From Bacteroidota bacterium (lineage in GTDB: Bacteria; Bacteroidota; Bacteroidia; CAILMK01; JAAYUY01), in contig JADHTG010000019.1 of assembly GCA_016776505.1 (NCBI GenBank), positions 1 through 50,888 of the forward strand: a stretch of 50,888 bases of DNA, written 5' to 3'. Positions 1 to 8,391 of this stretch are shown piece by piece. Each line of letters opens with the position of its first letter. The first letter of the stretch is position 1. The notes beneath the pieces were generated by a model. The model searched no databases and was not told the origin of the DNA. It saw only the letters and a list, made by a program, of their open reading frames with translations. The position numbers and the translations under genes are program-made.

Positions 1-1924
1 CATCTTCCTTATATAAGTGCCAGGGCTGTATTTCAGTAGACCACCTGCAATCCATATCTGGCTTGGCTACAGTGGATGTACAGTTTTTGGCTGTCCCATC
101 TGCAAAATCCCAGAAATACTGCATGCTGTCGCTTGCCCAGGGATAGGAAGGATTATAACAATTATCAAACTTCATATCCGGATTGGCACCTGCTCCTTGT
201 TTCATAGCATAATTAGGGAAGTACATCAGAGGATTGTCATCAATGGCATAATACCATCGATATTTAATTGAGTTATTGGTAAACCTGACATAGTTCGGAC
301 CGGAACAATCATGTTTAATTAAGTCCGTATCATGCATGGTTTGTATGTTCATGGTTCCTGATTTGGGGAAATAAATCGTCCCGTTTTTAACACCGGGCGG
401 AATATTATTTCCCGGGTACCAGGTTCCTGTAGTCTCCAGAATACTATCATACAAAATAGTAGAGCTTACAGATGAGGATAACATGGGATAAACTCGCTGA
501 GTAACCCAGGGGTCTCCTCCCGGACAGGGATGCGGTTTATATATTGTATCGAAATTGGCAGAATCAAGCAAACTATTACAGTATGAATCAATTTGACCAA
601 TCTGGTAAGGGGTTATTTTTGACCGGATTACATAATCTATTGGATCTTTAGCAGGATTCCAGCACCTAGAAGACATCCTGTGCCAGTATGAAACCGGGAT
701 TGGTTTTCCCTTCAATTCATTACTAGCAGGAAATGCAGGCGGAGGAGGCATGTTTATCATAGCCTGGGGACCCAGGAGTGGAATATAAGTACAGAATGTA
801 GTATCCCTGATACAGTTTGGTTCCCATATTTGTAAAGATATATGATAAACACCAGGAGCAGTATAATGATGACATGGCTCCCAGTCTTCGTCATTCGTAT
901 TCAATAATATGGAAGGAGGATCATCAAAATTCCACAGCCAGTAATAGGCAGTCTTTCTTGGTTTTTGAGCAAAACATAAATTATTATCCTGCCAGCATTG
1001 TGGTGGATTAGAAAGTTGGTCTATATCGAAATAGTAGGATATATTTTTAGCACCATTGAATTTCGTGATACTATCCACGCGACCGCAACATGCCCGAAGC
1101 TTAAGTGACGGATGGAATGTACCATCTTTTTTATAGGTGTGAATGAATGATGGATTTCCCCATAAATTAAAATCACTAGTAGTAATTACAGTTCCATCGC
1201 CAAAATCCCAGGTCCAATTAGTTATGCATTTACCATTCGTGTCAGTTGTGTTAGTAAAAGTTACAGCTGTTTCAGGACAACCTATCTGGAAATGTGTTGT
1301 AAATGATGGATTAAGCTTTGGTAACACGGTAATACTGGAGGTTTTCATGGCACTATCCCAACATCCATTGGTATCAGTTACAAATAAGATTATTGTAAAA
1401 GTACCCCATGAAATGTAATGTTTACATGGATGTTGGATTGTACTTGAATCTCCATCACCAAAATCCCAAACATATGAAATAATTGGAGCCCCATTAAAAA
1501 CGCCTGGTTTTGAAATATCCTGAAAACAAAAAATATTCTGTTCAAAACACATAGTATCCTGAAGAGGCATAATAAAATCTGCCTTAGGATTATCATAAAT
1601 CGTAATTGTCAAACAACTAGGCCCGCATTTTATAGTTCCATCAGAATTATACAGGGTAACACAGGCATTGAACACCCCAAATGTATCGTACATGTATTTT
1701 ACAGTACTTGTCGGCTGCAAACTACTGTCTCCAGTACCAAATGTCCATTTAATTGAGCTGAAAGTAGTAGTCGGAGGTATTGAAAAAATGATTTGGTCCC
1801 CTCTGCAACCACTTGTTTGAGTAGCAGACAAAGTACATTGAGCGTGAATTTGTGAAGAAAATGAGATGAAAAGGAAAAGTGAAAATGCAAGTCTGTAACT
1901 CAAAAGGCTTTTGAAGATATCCAT
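1..1924 (-). CDS. Secreted PKD-repeat protein (3' end outside window)
   Basis: The minus strand is open from an ATG at 1922-1924 to the window edge (641 codons, no stop), so the C-terminus is missing. The N-terminus (MDIFKSLLSYRLAFSLFLF..., cleavage probably after IHA) is a signal peptide. At least four PKD-type (Ig-fold) repeats are visible through their signature: YVWDFGDGDSS, WTWDFGDGT, a degenerate WLWNFDDPP and YFWDFADGT, each followed by an H-Y or H-T-Y and a G-x-[FY] strand. Many cysteines lie between repeats. Large PKD proteins of this kind in Bacteroidota are usually exported, often by T9SS, and act in adhesion, gliding or polymer binding; which applies here cannot be told, because the sorting domain would lie off the window. 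Small plus-strand ORFs in 1-1900 are shadows of this gene. Confidence 0.85.
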   Translation of the reverse strand, partial: MDIFKSLLSYRLAFSLFLFISFSSQIHAQCTLSATQTSGCRGDQIIFSIPPTTTFSSIKWTFGTGDSSLQPTSTVKYMYDTFGVFNACVTLYNSDGTIKCGPSCLTITIYDNPKADFIMPLQDTMCFEQNIFCFQDISKPGVFNGAPIISYVWDFGDGDSSTIQHPCKHYISWGTFTIILFVTDTNGCWDSAMKTSSITVLPKLNPSFTTHFQIGCPETAVTFTNTTDTNGKCITNWTWDFGDGTVITTSDFNLWGNPSFIHTYKKDGTFHPSLKLRACCGRVDSITKFNGAKNISYYFDIDQLSNPPQCWQDNNLCFAQKPRKTAYYWLWNFDDPPSILLNTNDEDWEPCHHYTAPGVYHISLQIWEPNCIRDTTFCTYIPLLGPQAMINMPPPPAFPASNELKGKPIPVSYWHRMSSRCWNPAKDPIDYVIRSKITPYQIGQIDSYCNSLLDSANFDTIYKPHPCPGGDPWVTQRVYPMLSSSVSSTILYDSILETTGTWYPGNNIPPGVKNGTIYFPKSGTMNIQTMHDTDLIKHDCSGPNYVRFTNNSIKYRWYYAIDDNPLMYFPNYAMKQGAGANPDMKFDNCYNPSYPWASDSMQYFWDFADGTAKNCTSTVAKPDMDCRWSTEIQPWHLYKED

Positions 1925-2214
1925 AATGAGGAGTTTTAAATGTGATCAACACTTTTATGACGAAAGATTTAATCATTTAGTTGTTTCGAAGTGCAAAAGA
2001 GTCAGTACTTATACAAAAAATGGATTGAGCAGAATTTCGAATGAGGATGTACAGTGCCGTGAGTACAATAAATCATCAACCAATTAGTCATGAACATTTC
2101 TGTAACAGGGGGTTTTCATATTAACTAATCTTGATTTGGAGAGTTTTTATGGATGAATTTTACACCATTCCTCCTGAAGTTTAAATAAAGGTATCTGGAT
2201 GTATAAGAAGGTGT

Positions 2215-2706
2215 TTATAAAAAATCAGGTTTTAAGTGAATAATGTATGTTTTATCCTGGTAATGCAGCGGGTAATCAATAATAAGATACAATGGAATGG
2301 TTTCATAAAAGTTGATCCTTGTAAACGAATTAGCTGATAATTCGGAATATTCATAATTCCGGAAGGATATTTTTTCAAAGCTGCTTTTTGGGATACTCAT
2401 TTCTGATTGATCGATATAAATGTACTTGCACTTTATGTGGATGGAATCCTGGGATTCAATAAGCGTTAATTTGCATGCTTTATTGTTGCCGATGGTAATG
2501 GAAATAGAGTAATTATTGAGAGCAATATCCTCCTGCTTATTTTCTTTAAACAGCAAATGGTAGCGAAGGGTTTCCACTTTAATAATTTCTTTGCCTTGAC
2601 TGATCTCATACAATCCTGATTTGCTTTCAATTGGAATAATATTGCTTTGTCCAAAACTGAAATTTGATAAAGCAATTAAGAAGGAGATTAGTATAATATT
2701 TTTCAT
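2215..2706 (-). CDS. Hypothetical exported protein
   Basis: 163 residues beginning MKNIILISFLIALSNFSFGQ, a typical Bacteroidota signal peptide ending in FGQ. The mature part (about 143 aa) is rich in alternating hydrophobic and polar residues, suggesting beta strands, but I recognise no motif or family. It starts 65 bp after the end of the nucleotidyltransferase gene on the same strand and could be transcribed with it. No function is proposed. Gene reality is supported by the signal peptide and by the lack of a competing ORF in this interval. Confidence 0.7.
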   Translation of the reverse strand: MKNIILISFLIALSNFSFGQSNIIPIESKSGLYEISQGKEIIKVETLRYHLLFKENKQEDIALNNYSISITIGNNKACKLTLIESQDSIHIKCKYIYIDQSEMSIPKSSFEKISFRNYEYSELSANSFTRINFYETIPLYLIIDYPLHYQDKTYIIHLKPDFL

Positions 2707-2771
2707 TAAGTTGCCCTGTTATGTTTAGAATTTATTATCAATTAAGTCTCATAAATCAGACCAACAAGGGA

Positions 2772-3488
2772 TTAAAACTGAACATTACGTTTTATTAAAT
2801 CAATATCTTTAATTTTACCCACATCGTACCAGCCATTTTCATCATGATGAAAAGCTTTGATCTTTTCATGCTTACATGCCTCCAGGTATAAGTCGACCAG
2901 CGAAAATATCCTTGCATCAGGCAGATAATCAAATAGTTTTGGTGAGATGATCTGAATTCCACTAAATGCATTTTGTGACAGATCTCTTTCGTCCTTTGAA
3001 ATCCTTACTTCTTTTGTAGTACTGTTTGTCCATCCACAAAGTTCATTTTCCCGGTTAAACAGGAAATACCTGGAACCAGCTCGTTTGCTGACCGCGAGTG
3101 TTGCAATGGATTTGTTTTGCCTATGTTGTATTTGAAGCTCGTTGAAATCCAGCTCGGAAATGATATCCACATTGTGAATTAAAATATCTTCATTTCCCTG
3201 CAGAAGTGGTGCTGCATTCTTAATTCCACCACCTGTATCCAGTAATACATCTTCTTTGGACAGCTGTATTTTAATTCCAAAAGAATTGTTTTTTAGAATG
3301 AAGTCCTCAATCTGATCTCCCAGGTAAAATGTATTTATGACCAATTCTGAAATTCCAGCTTTAATCAGCTTTAGAATAAGTATTTCGAGCAGGCTGACCC
3401 CTTTTATTTCAACCAGTGCTTTTGGCCTGGTATTCGTAATGGGCCTCAATCGCCTGCCTTCACCTGCAGCTAAAATCATCGCTTTCAT
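2772..3488 (-). CDS. Sugar-1-phosphate nucleotidyltransferase, MurU-like
   Basis: 238-residue single-domain nucleotidyltransferase. It opens with the GT-A-type nucleotide-binding signature MKAMILAAGEGRRLRPITN followed by RPKALVEIKG. It carries LDTGGGIKNA (the L-x-T-G-G-G segment typical of MurU and related NDP-sugar pyrophosphorylases) and the metal-binding HNVDII stretch where many relatives have NGD. Family knowledge: MurU converts MurNAc-1-phosphate to UDP-MurNAc, bypassing de novo synthesis during peptidoglycan recycling; mannose-1-P guanylyltransferases look similar. The ATG lies 3 bp after the stop of the AmgK-like kinase gene, the expected partner, which favours the MurU reading. Substrate remains inferred. 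Confidence 0.85.
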   Translation of the reverse strand: MKAMILAAGEGRRLRPITNTRPKALVEIKGVSLLEILILKLIKAGISELVINTFYLGDQIEDFILKNNSFGIKIQLSKEDVLLDTGGGIKNAAPLLQGNEDILIHNVDIISELDFNELQIQHRQNKSIATLAVSKRAGSRYFLFNRENELCGWTNSTTKEVRISKDERDLSQNAFSGIQIISPKLFDYLPDARIFSLVDLYLEACKHEKIKAFHHDENGWYDVGKIKDIDLIKRNVQF

Positions 3489-3491
3489 CCG

Positions 3492-4934
3492 TCAGATTTT
3501 TTGTTGAATTTCCATTTCTACATGCCTGAGCTCGAGGTTAATATCCTTATTCGTGGCTAGTCGTTTTGCCAGTTGGTTGGCACAAAATACAGATCGATGC
3601 TGTCCCCCTGTACATCCAAATGAGATCATCAAATGACTAAACTTTCTCTCTACATAATTTTTAATGGAACTATTTGCAATATGTTCAACCTGCTCCATAA
3701 ACTGCTGAACTTCCTGGAAGGAAGTTAAAAATTGGATCACAGCATCATCATTTCCGCTTAAGTCCTCGTATTCTTTCAATCTTCCCGGGTTGGGGAGAAA
3801 TCTGCAATCGAAAACAAATCCACCTCCATTGCCGCTATTGTCAAGCGGTATAGATCTTTTATAGGAAAAGCTATTAATTAAAACAGTTAATCCCTTTTTT
3901 GGTTTATAATTGAATTGGTTGAGATTCGGGGAGCAAATAAGTTGCTCAAAAACTGAAAATAAGGAAGTTAGTTTAAGAGGAATATGAGTGTTCTCAATCA
4001 ACCATTTTAGGTTTAGCAGTGCATAAGGTATACTTAACAAAAAGTGTTGCTTTCTTTCGAAAAACCCACGGTAACCATAAGCTCCAAACGCCTGCATCAC
4101 CCGTATTAAAACATACCCATAATAATAGTTTTTAAAATCCTCCAGCTTAAAATGCATTCGTTTGGACAGTTCACTGATGTAATAATTCAATAGTTCTTCA
4201 CGCTGTTGAGTGCTCAGGTTGGCTTTGGCATCAAAAAGCAGGGATGCCAGGTCGTACTGGAGTGCGCCTTCTCTTCCACCTTGGTAATCAATAAAATACA
4301 GTTTTTCTCCTTGTATCATGATATTCCGGGACTGGAAATCACGAAACATAAAATAATGGGTTTCTGCTGAAAGAAGATAGCTAACCAGGGAACGAAAATC
4401 ATCTTCCAGGTCCTGTTCATGAAAGCTGACTCCTGCCAGTTTGATGAAATAATGCTTAAAATAATTAAGGTCCCAAAGCATCGATTGTTTATCAAACTTT
4501 GCCCTGGGGTATGCCATTGAGTAATCTATCACTTGTTGACCTGTGAATTGAAAATCAAGAAGATGATTAATTGCCCTTTTATACAATTGAATGAGTTTTA
4601 CATGAGCATCTTCATCTCTCTCCATGGAAGTGATGCGGTCAAAAAAACTTTCATCACCCAGGTCCTGCTGCAAATAGATATTTTCTTCCAGTTGATCCGC
4701 ATAAATCTTAGGAACAGCTAATTTACCTTTCCCTAATTGTCTGCTAAATTCAATAAAGGCTTTGTTTTCCTTGTAATTATCATTAAAACAGCCAATGGCC
4801 GTTTTGTTGGCAGAAATTAATCGAATGTATTGCCTTACCGAACCTGAGGCAGGGAGTTGCTCCACCTGGAGAAGTTCTTCATTTGCCCATTGTTCAAATA
4901 ATGCAGTTAATTTATTGATAATTAAACTTTTCAT
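3492..4934 (-). CDS. AmgK-like sugar kinase fused to RapZ C-terminal domain
   Basis: 480 residues from the ATG at 4934 (an in-frame TTG at 4955 would add seven residues and is less likely). Residues about 1-340 form an aminoglycoside-phosphotransferase-like kinase: the catalytic loop is FRDFQSRN (Asp199, Asn204) and the metal site is FIDYQGG (Asp216), followed by YDLASLL as in AmgK. Residues about 346-480 match the C-terminal domain of RapZ, including FDCRFLPNPGR and GCTGGQHRS (about 440-448). AmgK phosphorylates the anomeric position of MurNAc/GlcNAc; the RapZ C-terminal domain of E. coli binds glucosamine-6-phosphate. The RapZ ATPase domain is absent. It is immediately followed by the MurU-like gene, so the pair probably acts in amino-sugar salvage. 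Sensing by the RapZ domain is inference. Confidence 0.88.
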   Translation of the reverse strand: MKSLIINKLTALFEQWANEELLQVEQLPASGSVRQYIRLISANKTAIGCFNDNYKENKAFIEFSRQLGKGKLAVPKIYADQLEENIYLQQDLGDESFFDRITSMERDEDAHVKLIQLYKRAINHLLDFQFTGQQVIDYSMAYPRAKFDKQSMLWDLNYFKHYFIKLAGVSFHEQDLEDDFRSLVSYLLSAETHYFMFRDFQSRNIMIQGEKLYFIDYQGGREGALQYDLASLLFDAKANLSTQQREELLNYYISELSKRMHFKLEDFKNYYYGYVLIRVMQAFGAYGYRGFFERKQHFLLSIPYALLNLKWLIENTHIPLKLTSLFSVFEQLICSPNLNQFNYKPKKGLTVLINSFSYKRSIPLDNSGNGGGFVFDCRFLPNPGRLKEYEDLSGNDDAVIQFLTSFQEVQQFMEQVEHIANSSIKNYVERKFSHLMISFGCTGGQHRSVFCANQLAKRLATNKDINLELRHVEMEIQQKI

Positions 4935-5141
4935 AGAATGATTTTGCCAAAACAAAAGTAGTTAATTGTGAAATTACAGGCACTTTTATTTATTTACATC
5001 CTGACGTAAAACAAAGTTTGGATATTTTAAATACAGTGTACAAAAAAAATGTAATTTTACATTTCCGTTTTCTCCTTATCTGAAAGAAAGCGTTTGATAC
5101 TTTAAAAATCAATAATTAATTATTAATTCAACTTTCTGTTC

Positions 5142-8100
5142 ATGGCCAAAGCAAAGGCAATCGAGAAATCCCGGAAGGATAAAAAAGAAGTAAAACCAGC
5201 CCGGAATATTCTTAGCGATAACTGGCCTGGACTATTTCAGGCTCTTCCTGTTCCAGTTTTTATTTTTACACCACAGGGTAAAATTCTTGAAGTGAATCAA
5301 GAAGCAGTAAATAAATTAGGTTATTCCAGGAAAGAAATGCTGGATAAAAGCATGGATGATATTACTTCCCCGGAATTTAATTCTGCTTTTCACCTAAAAA
5401 TTAATAAGTTATCAAGCAGGAAGTCAATTCAATTTGAATCAGAGTATCGTACAAAAAATGGGAAAAAAGTTCCGATTGATGTCAAAGCAAGTTTAGATAA
5501 CAGCAAAGGCTTGGAAGCTATCCTGGCCATTTGCAGAGAAATTAAAATAAGTAAAAGTACTGATCAGGCTTTGATAGAATCTGAAAAGTTGAAATCACTC
5601 ATTTTGGATTCTTCTTCAGAAATATTTACCTATTATGATAAGGATCAGAATATTGTGTACACAAATAGCATGGCTGCTAACAATAATATAAAATCTAAAA
5701 GTGGATTACTAAAAAGCAAATGTTATCAAATCTTTTATAATTCAGAAACAGCTTGTAAAGATTGCCATGTTATTGAAGTAATTAAAAGCGGACAATACCG
5801 GGAAGTGAAGAATAAGACACTGGGTGATAGAGTTTATCATATCAGGGCCTATCCGATAAAGGATGATAAAGATCAGCTAATCGGCGTTGCTGAATTTGGA
5901 TTAGATATCACGGAGGAAAGAGAATTCAAAGAAAAGCTGGAGCAAAGTGAAGCAAAATTCCGGGCTTTATCGAATGCTACATTTGAGTCTCTCTTTTTAA
6001 TTTCAAGCGGCTTGCTGATTGAAGCGAATCAAACAGCAACCGAGATGTTTGGTTATAGCTCAAAAGAACTGCGGAACAAAGATATCTACACATTATTTAG
6101 TCCGGATAATACAAATGTAGTTCGCGACAGATTAACAAGCATTAAAAAAACTGCAATAGATATTATCGGGCAAAAAAAAGACGGTCAAATTTTCAATGCG
6201 CAGATCCGGGTAAAAGGGATGGATTATAAGGGCCAGGCTGTAAAAGTAATGGCTGTTCGTGATATTACCTCAAAAAAAAGAACGGAGAATATACAATCTG
6301 TCATTTTTAAAATTGCTAATGCGGTGAATATTACCAAGGATTTGGTAGAACTTTTTAGTATGATCCGCTCAGAACTCAGCCGAGTAATTGATACTTCAAA
6401 TTTCATGATAGCTCTTTATGATAAAGATTCAGATACGATCTCCCTGCCTTACTATGTAGACGAAAAAGATAGCTTCGATTCTTTTCCAGCCGGTAAAACG
6501 TTAACTAAATATTTGCTGAATCAAAGGAAGGGACTGTTGTTGAGGAAACCAGATATTGTGGAGTTAAAGAAAGCAAATGAAATTGAATTTCTGGGGACTA
6601 TTTGTGAAGTATGGTTAGGAGTTCCTTTAATGGCATCCAACAGAATAATTGGAGCACTGATTGTGCAAAGTTATTCAGATGAAAAAGCCTATTCAGAAAA
6701 GGATCTGGATGTCCTGACATTTGTTTCCACTCAAATTGGATTGTCAGTGGAAAGGAAAATATCAGAAAATTCAATTAAAGAAAATGAAGAGAAATTACGT
6801 GCATTTTTTAAATCCGGTATTGCTGGAACATGCTTTTGTTCTATCAAGGGGGAAATAAAAGATGCCAATCGTGAATTTCAAAGAATATTGGGTTATAGCG
6901 GAGATGAAATAGTTGGAGAAACAATTGACTGGAAAAAGCAAACACCAAAGGAATTTCATGTAATTGACGAACAAAAAATGCTGGAAGCAAAACTGAAAGG
7001 TTCCTGCACTCCTTACGAGAAGCAATTAATCTCAAGAGATGGTAAATTAATTTGGGTACTTATTGGATTTGTGCTGATCGGAGAATCTAAAGACCAGATG
7101 ATTCTTTTTATGCTGGATTTGACCCAAAGAAAGAATTTTGAATTAAAACTCAAAGAATCCAGGCGGAAAGCAGAAGAGTCTGATATTCTCAAAACAGCTT
7201 TTTTAGCCAATATGTCACATGAGATTCGCACACCTATGAATGCCATTGTGGGTTTCACCAGTTTTCTGGGTGATCCTTTTTATTCCAATAATGAAAAAGC
7301 AGAATTTGTAGGTGTTATTCAGAAAAATGTAAATGCTTTACTGGACTTAATCGATGATATAATTGATATTTCAAAAATTGAATCAGGTGAATTGAGGATC
7401 AAAAAAGTGGAGTTTTCTTTAAAAACAATATTGGATGAAATGAACAAAACATTCAATAATTTGATCAAGAGTTCTGAAAATTGTAAAGCTAAATTGGAAA
7501 TCATTTATACTGAAGGAATTGAAAAGATTATCCTGTATAATGATCCAAATCGCTTACGACAGGTTTTTACAAATCTGATAAGCAATGCCATTAAGTTTAC
7601 TGAAAAAGGAAAGATAATCCTGGGTTATGAGCTACAGGATCACAATATTCAGTTTTATGTCTCTGATACAGGAATTGGAATGTCTCCTGAAGATTTGAAT
7701 ATCATATTTGATCGGTTTTCTCAAGCTAAAAACTCATTGACCAGGGAACATGGTGGAACAGGTTTGGGGCTGACAATTTCCAAAAACCTGGTGAATTTTA
7801 TGGGAGGAGACCTCTGGGTTGAATCAAAATTGGGGATTGGATCTAAATTTATTTTTAACCTTCCTTTCAATAAGGAAGAAAAGAATATAAATGAACATAA
7901 AGAAGGTGAAATTATTGAAATTGATGAAGCACCTGATTGGTCCGACCATAAAATACTGGTTGCGGAAGATATTGAATCTAATTTCAGAATTCTGGAGCAA
8001 ATTCTTAAATCTACACATGCATCCATTATCTGGGTTAAAAAAGGCAATGAAGCGGTCAGGATTTGCAAACAGGACATGGAAATCGATGCAGTATTAATGG

Positions 8101-8309
8101 ATGTTCAGATGCCTGGCATGAACGGTTATGAGGCCACCAGCCTGATTAAAAAGTTCAGAAAAGATTTACCGGTTGTTGCCATAACGGCATTTGCCATGTC
8201 CAATGAGCGGGAAAAAAGCCGACAGGCAGGCTGCGATGAGTATATACCTAAACCCATCCGAAAACAACGTCTTTTTGCTATTCTTCATGCCTTCCTCAAA
8301 GAGAATTGA
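5142..8309 (+). CDS. Cytosolic hybrid histidine kinase (PAS-PAS-PAS-GAF-PAS-HisKA-HATPase-REC)
   Basis: 1055 residues with no transmembrane segment or signal peptide, so it should sense cytoplasmic signals. Approximate order: PAS 25-140; PAS 150-265 with C-Y and a CKDC pair (C-x-x-C); PAS 270-385; GAF 390-550; PAS 555-680; HisKA with the phospho-acceptor His693 in FLANMSHEIRTP; HATPase with N-box LISNAIKFT, G1 DTGIGM and G2 GGTGLGL; receiver domain about 945-1050 with phospho-acceptor Asp987 in LMDVQMPGMNG and K in YIPKPI. No separate response regulator or output domain is adjacent, so its output is probably through a phosphorelay elsewhere. The CxxC in PAS2 is seen in several PAS subfamilies and could bind a metal or a redox cofactor; that is not shown here. 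Confidence 0.95.
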   Translation: MAKAKAIEKSRKDKKEVKPARNILSDNWPGLFQALPVPVFIFTPQGKILEVNQEAVNKLGYSRKEMLDKSMDDITSPEFNSAFHLKINKLSSRKSIQFESEYRTKNGKKVPIDVKASLDNSKGLEAILAICREIKISKSTDQALIESEKLKSLILDSSSEIFTYYDKDQNIVYTNSMAANNNIKSKSGLLKSKCYQIFYNSETACKDCHVIEVIKSGQYREVKNKTLGDRVYHIRAYPIKDDKDQLIGVAEFGLDITEEREFKEKLEQSEAKFRALSNATFESLFLISSGLLIEANQTATEMFGYSSKELRNKDIYTLFSPDNTNVVRDRLTSIKKTAIDIIGQKKDGQIFNAQIRVKGMDYKGQAVKVMAVRDITSKKRTENIQSVIFKIANAVNITKDLVELFSMIRSELSRVIDTSNFMIALYDKDSDTISLPYYVDEKDSFDSFPAGKTLTKYLLNQRKGLLLRKPDIVELKKANEIEFLGTICEVWLGVPLMASNRIIGALIVQSYSDEKAYSEKDLDVLTFVSTQIGLSVERKISENSIKENEEKLRAFFKSGIAGTCFCSIKGEIKDANREFQRILGYSGDEIVGETIDWKKQTPKEFHVIDEQKMLEAKLKGSCTPYEKQLISRDGKLIWVLIGFVLIGESKDQMILFMLDLTQRKNFELKLKESRRKAEESDILKTAFLANMSHEIRTPMNAIVGFTSFLGDPFYSNNEKAEFVGVIQKNVNALLDLIDDIIDISKIESGELRIKKVEFSLKTILDEMNKTFNNLIKSSENCKAKLEIIYTEGIEKIILYNDPNRLRQVFTNLISNAIKFTEKGKIILGYELQDHNIQFYVSDTGIGMSPEDLNIIFDRFSQAKNSLTREHGGTGLGLTISKNLVNFMGGDLWVESKLGIGSKFIFNLPFNKEEKNINEHKEGEIIEIDEAPDWSDHKILVAEDIESNFRILEQILKSTHASIIWVKKGNEAVRICKQDMEIDAVLMDVQMPGMNGYEATSLIKKFRKDLPVVAITAFAMSNEREKSRQAGCDEYIPKPIRKQRLFAILHAFLKEN

Positions 8310-8334
8310 AATTGATATTTCTTTCCTGAATTAA

Positions 8335-8362
8335 TTTGTCTCTGGCAATTATAGTATATTTG
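8335..8362 (+). promoter_or_regulatory. Promoter for C69 dipeptidase, with overlapping inverted repeat
   Basis: A -33 TTTG at 8335-8338 and a perfect -7 TATATTTG at 8355-8362 are separated by 16 bp, matching the Bacteroidota primary sigma consensus. The start ATG follows at 8392. A 7-bp inverted repeat (CTGGCAA at 8342-8348, TTGCCAG at 8360-8366, 11-bp gap) overlaps the -7 box and may be an operator or a hairpin ending the kinase transcript (T-run 8373-8379). Confidence 0.6.
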
Positions 8363-8391
8363 CCAGCTATTGTTTTTTTAATTAAAATAAG

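Noticed and set aside
17..1596. Several small plus- and minus-strand ORFs in the first 1.6 kb
   Set aside because: They are shadows of the minus-strand PKD protein, which is open across the whole stretch with clear repeats and a signal peptide.
4933..4955. TTG start for the kinase-RapZ fusion
   Set aside because: An ATG seven codons later gives a normal AmgK-like N-terminus; nothing supports the TTG.
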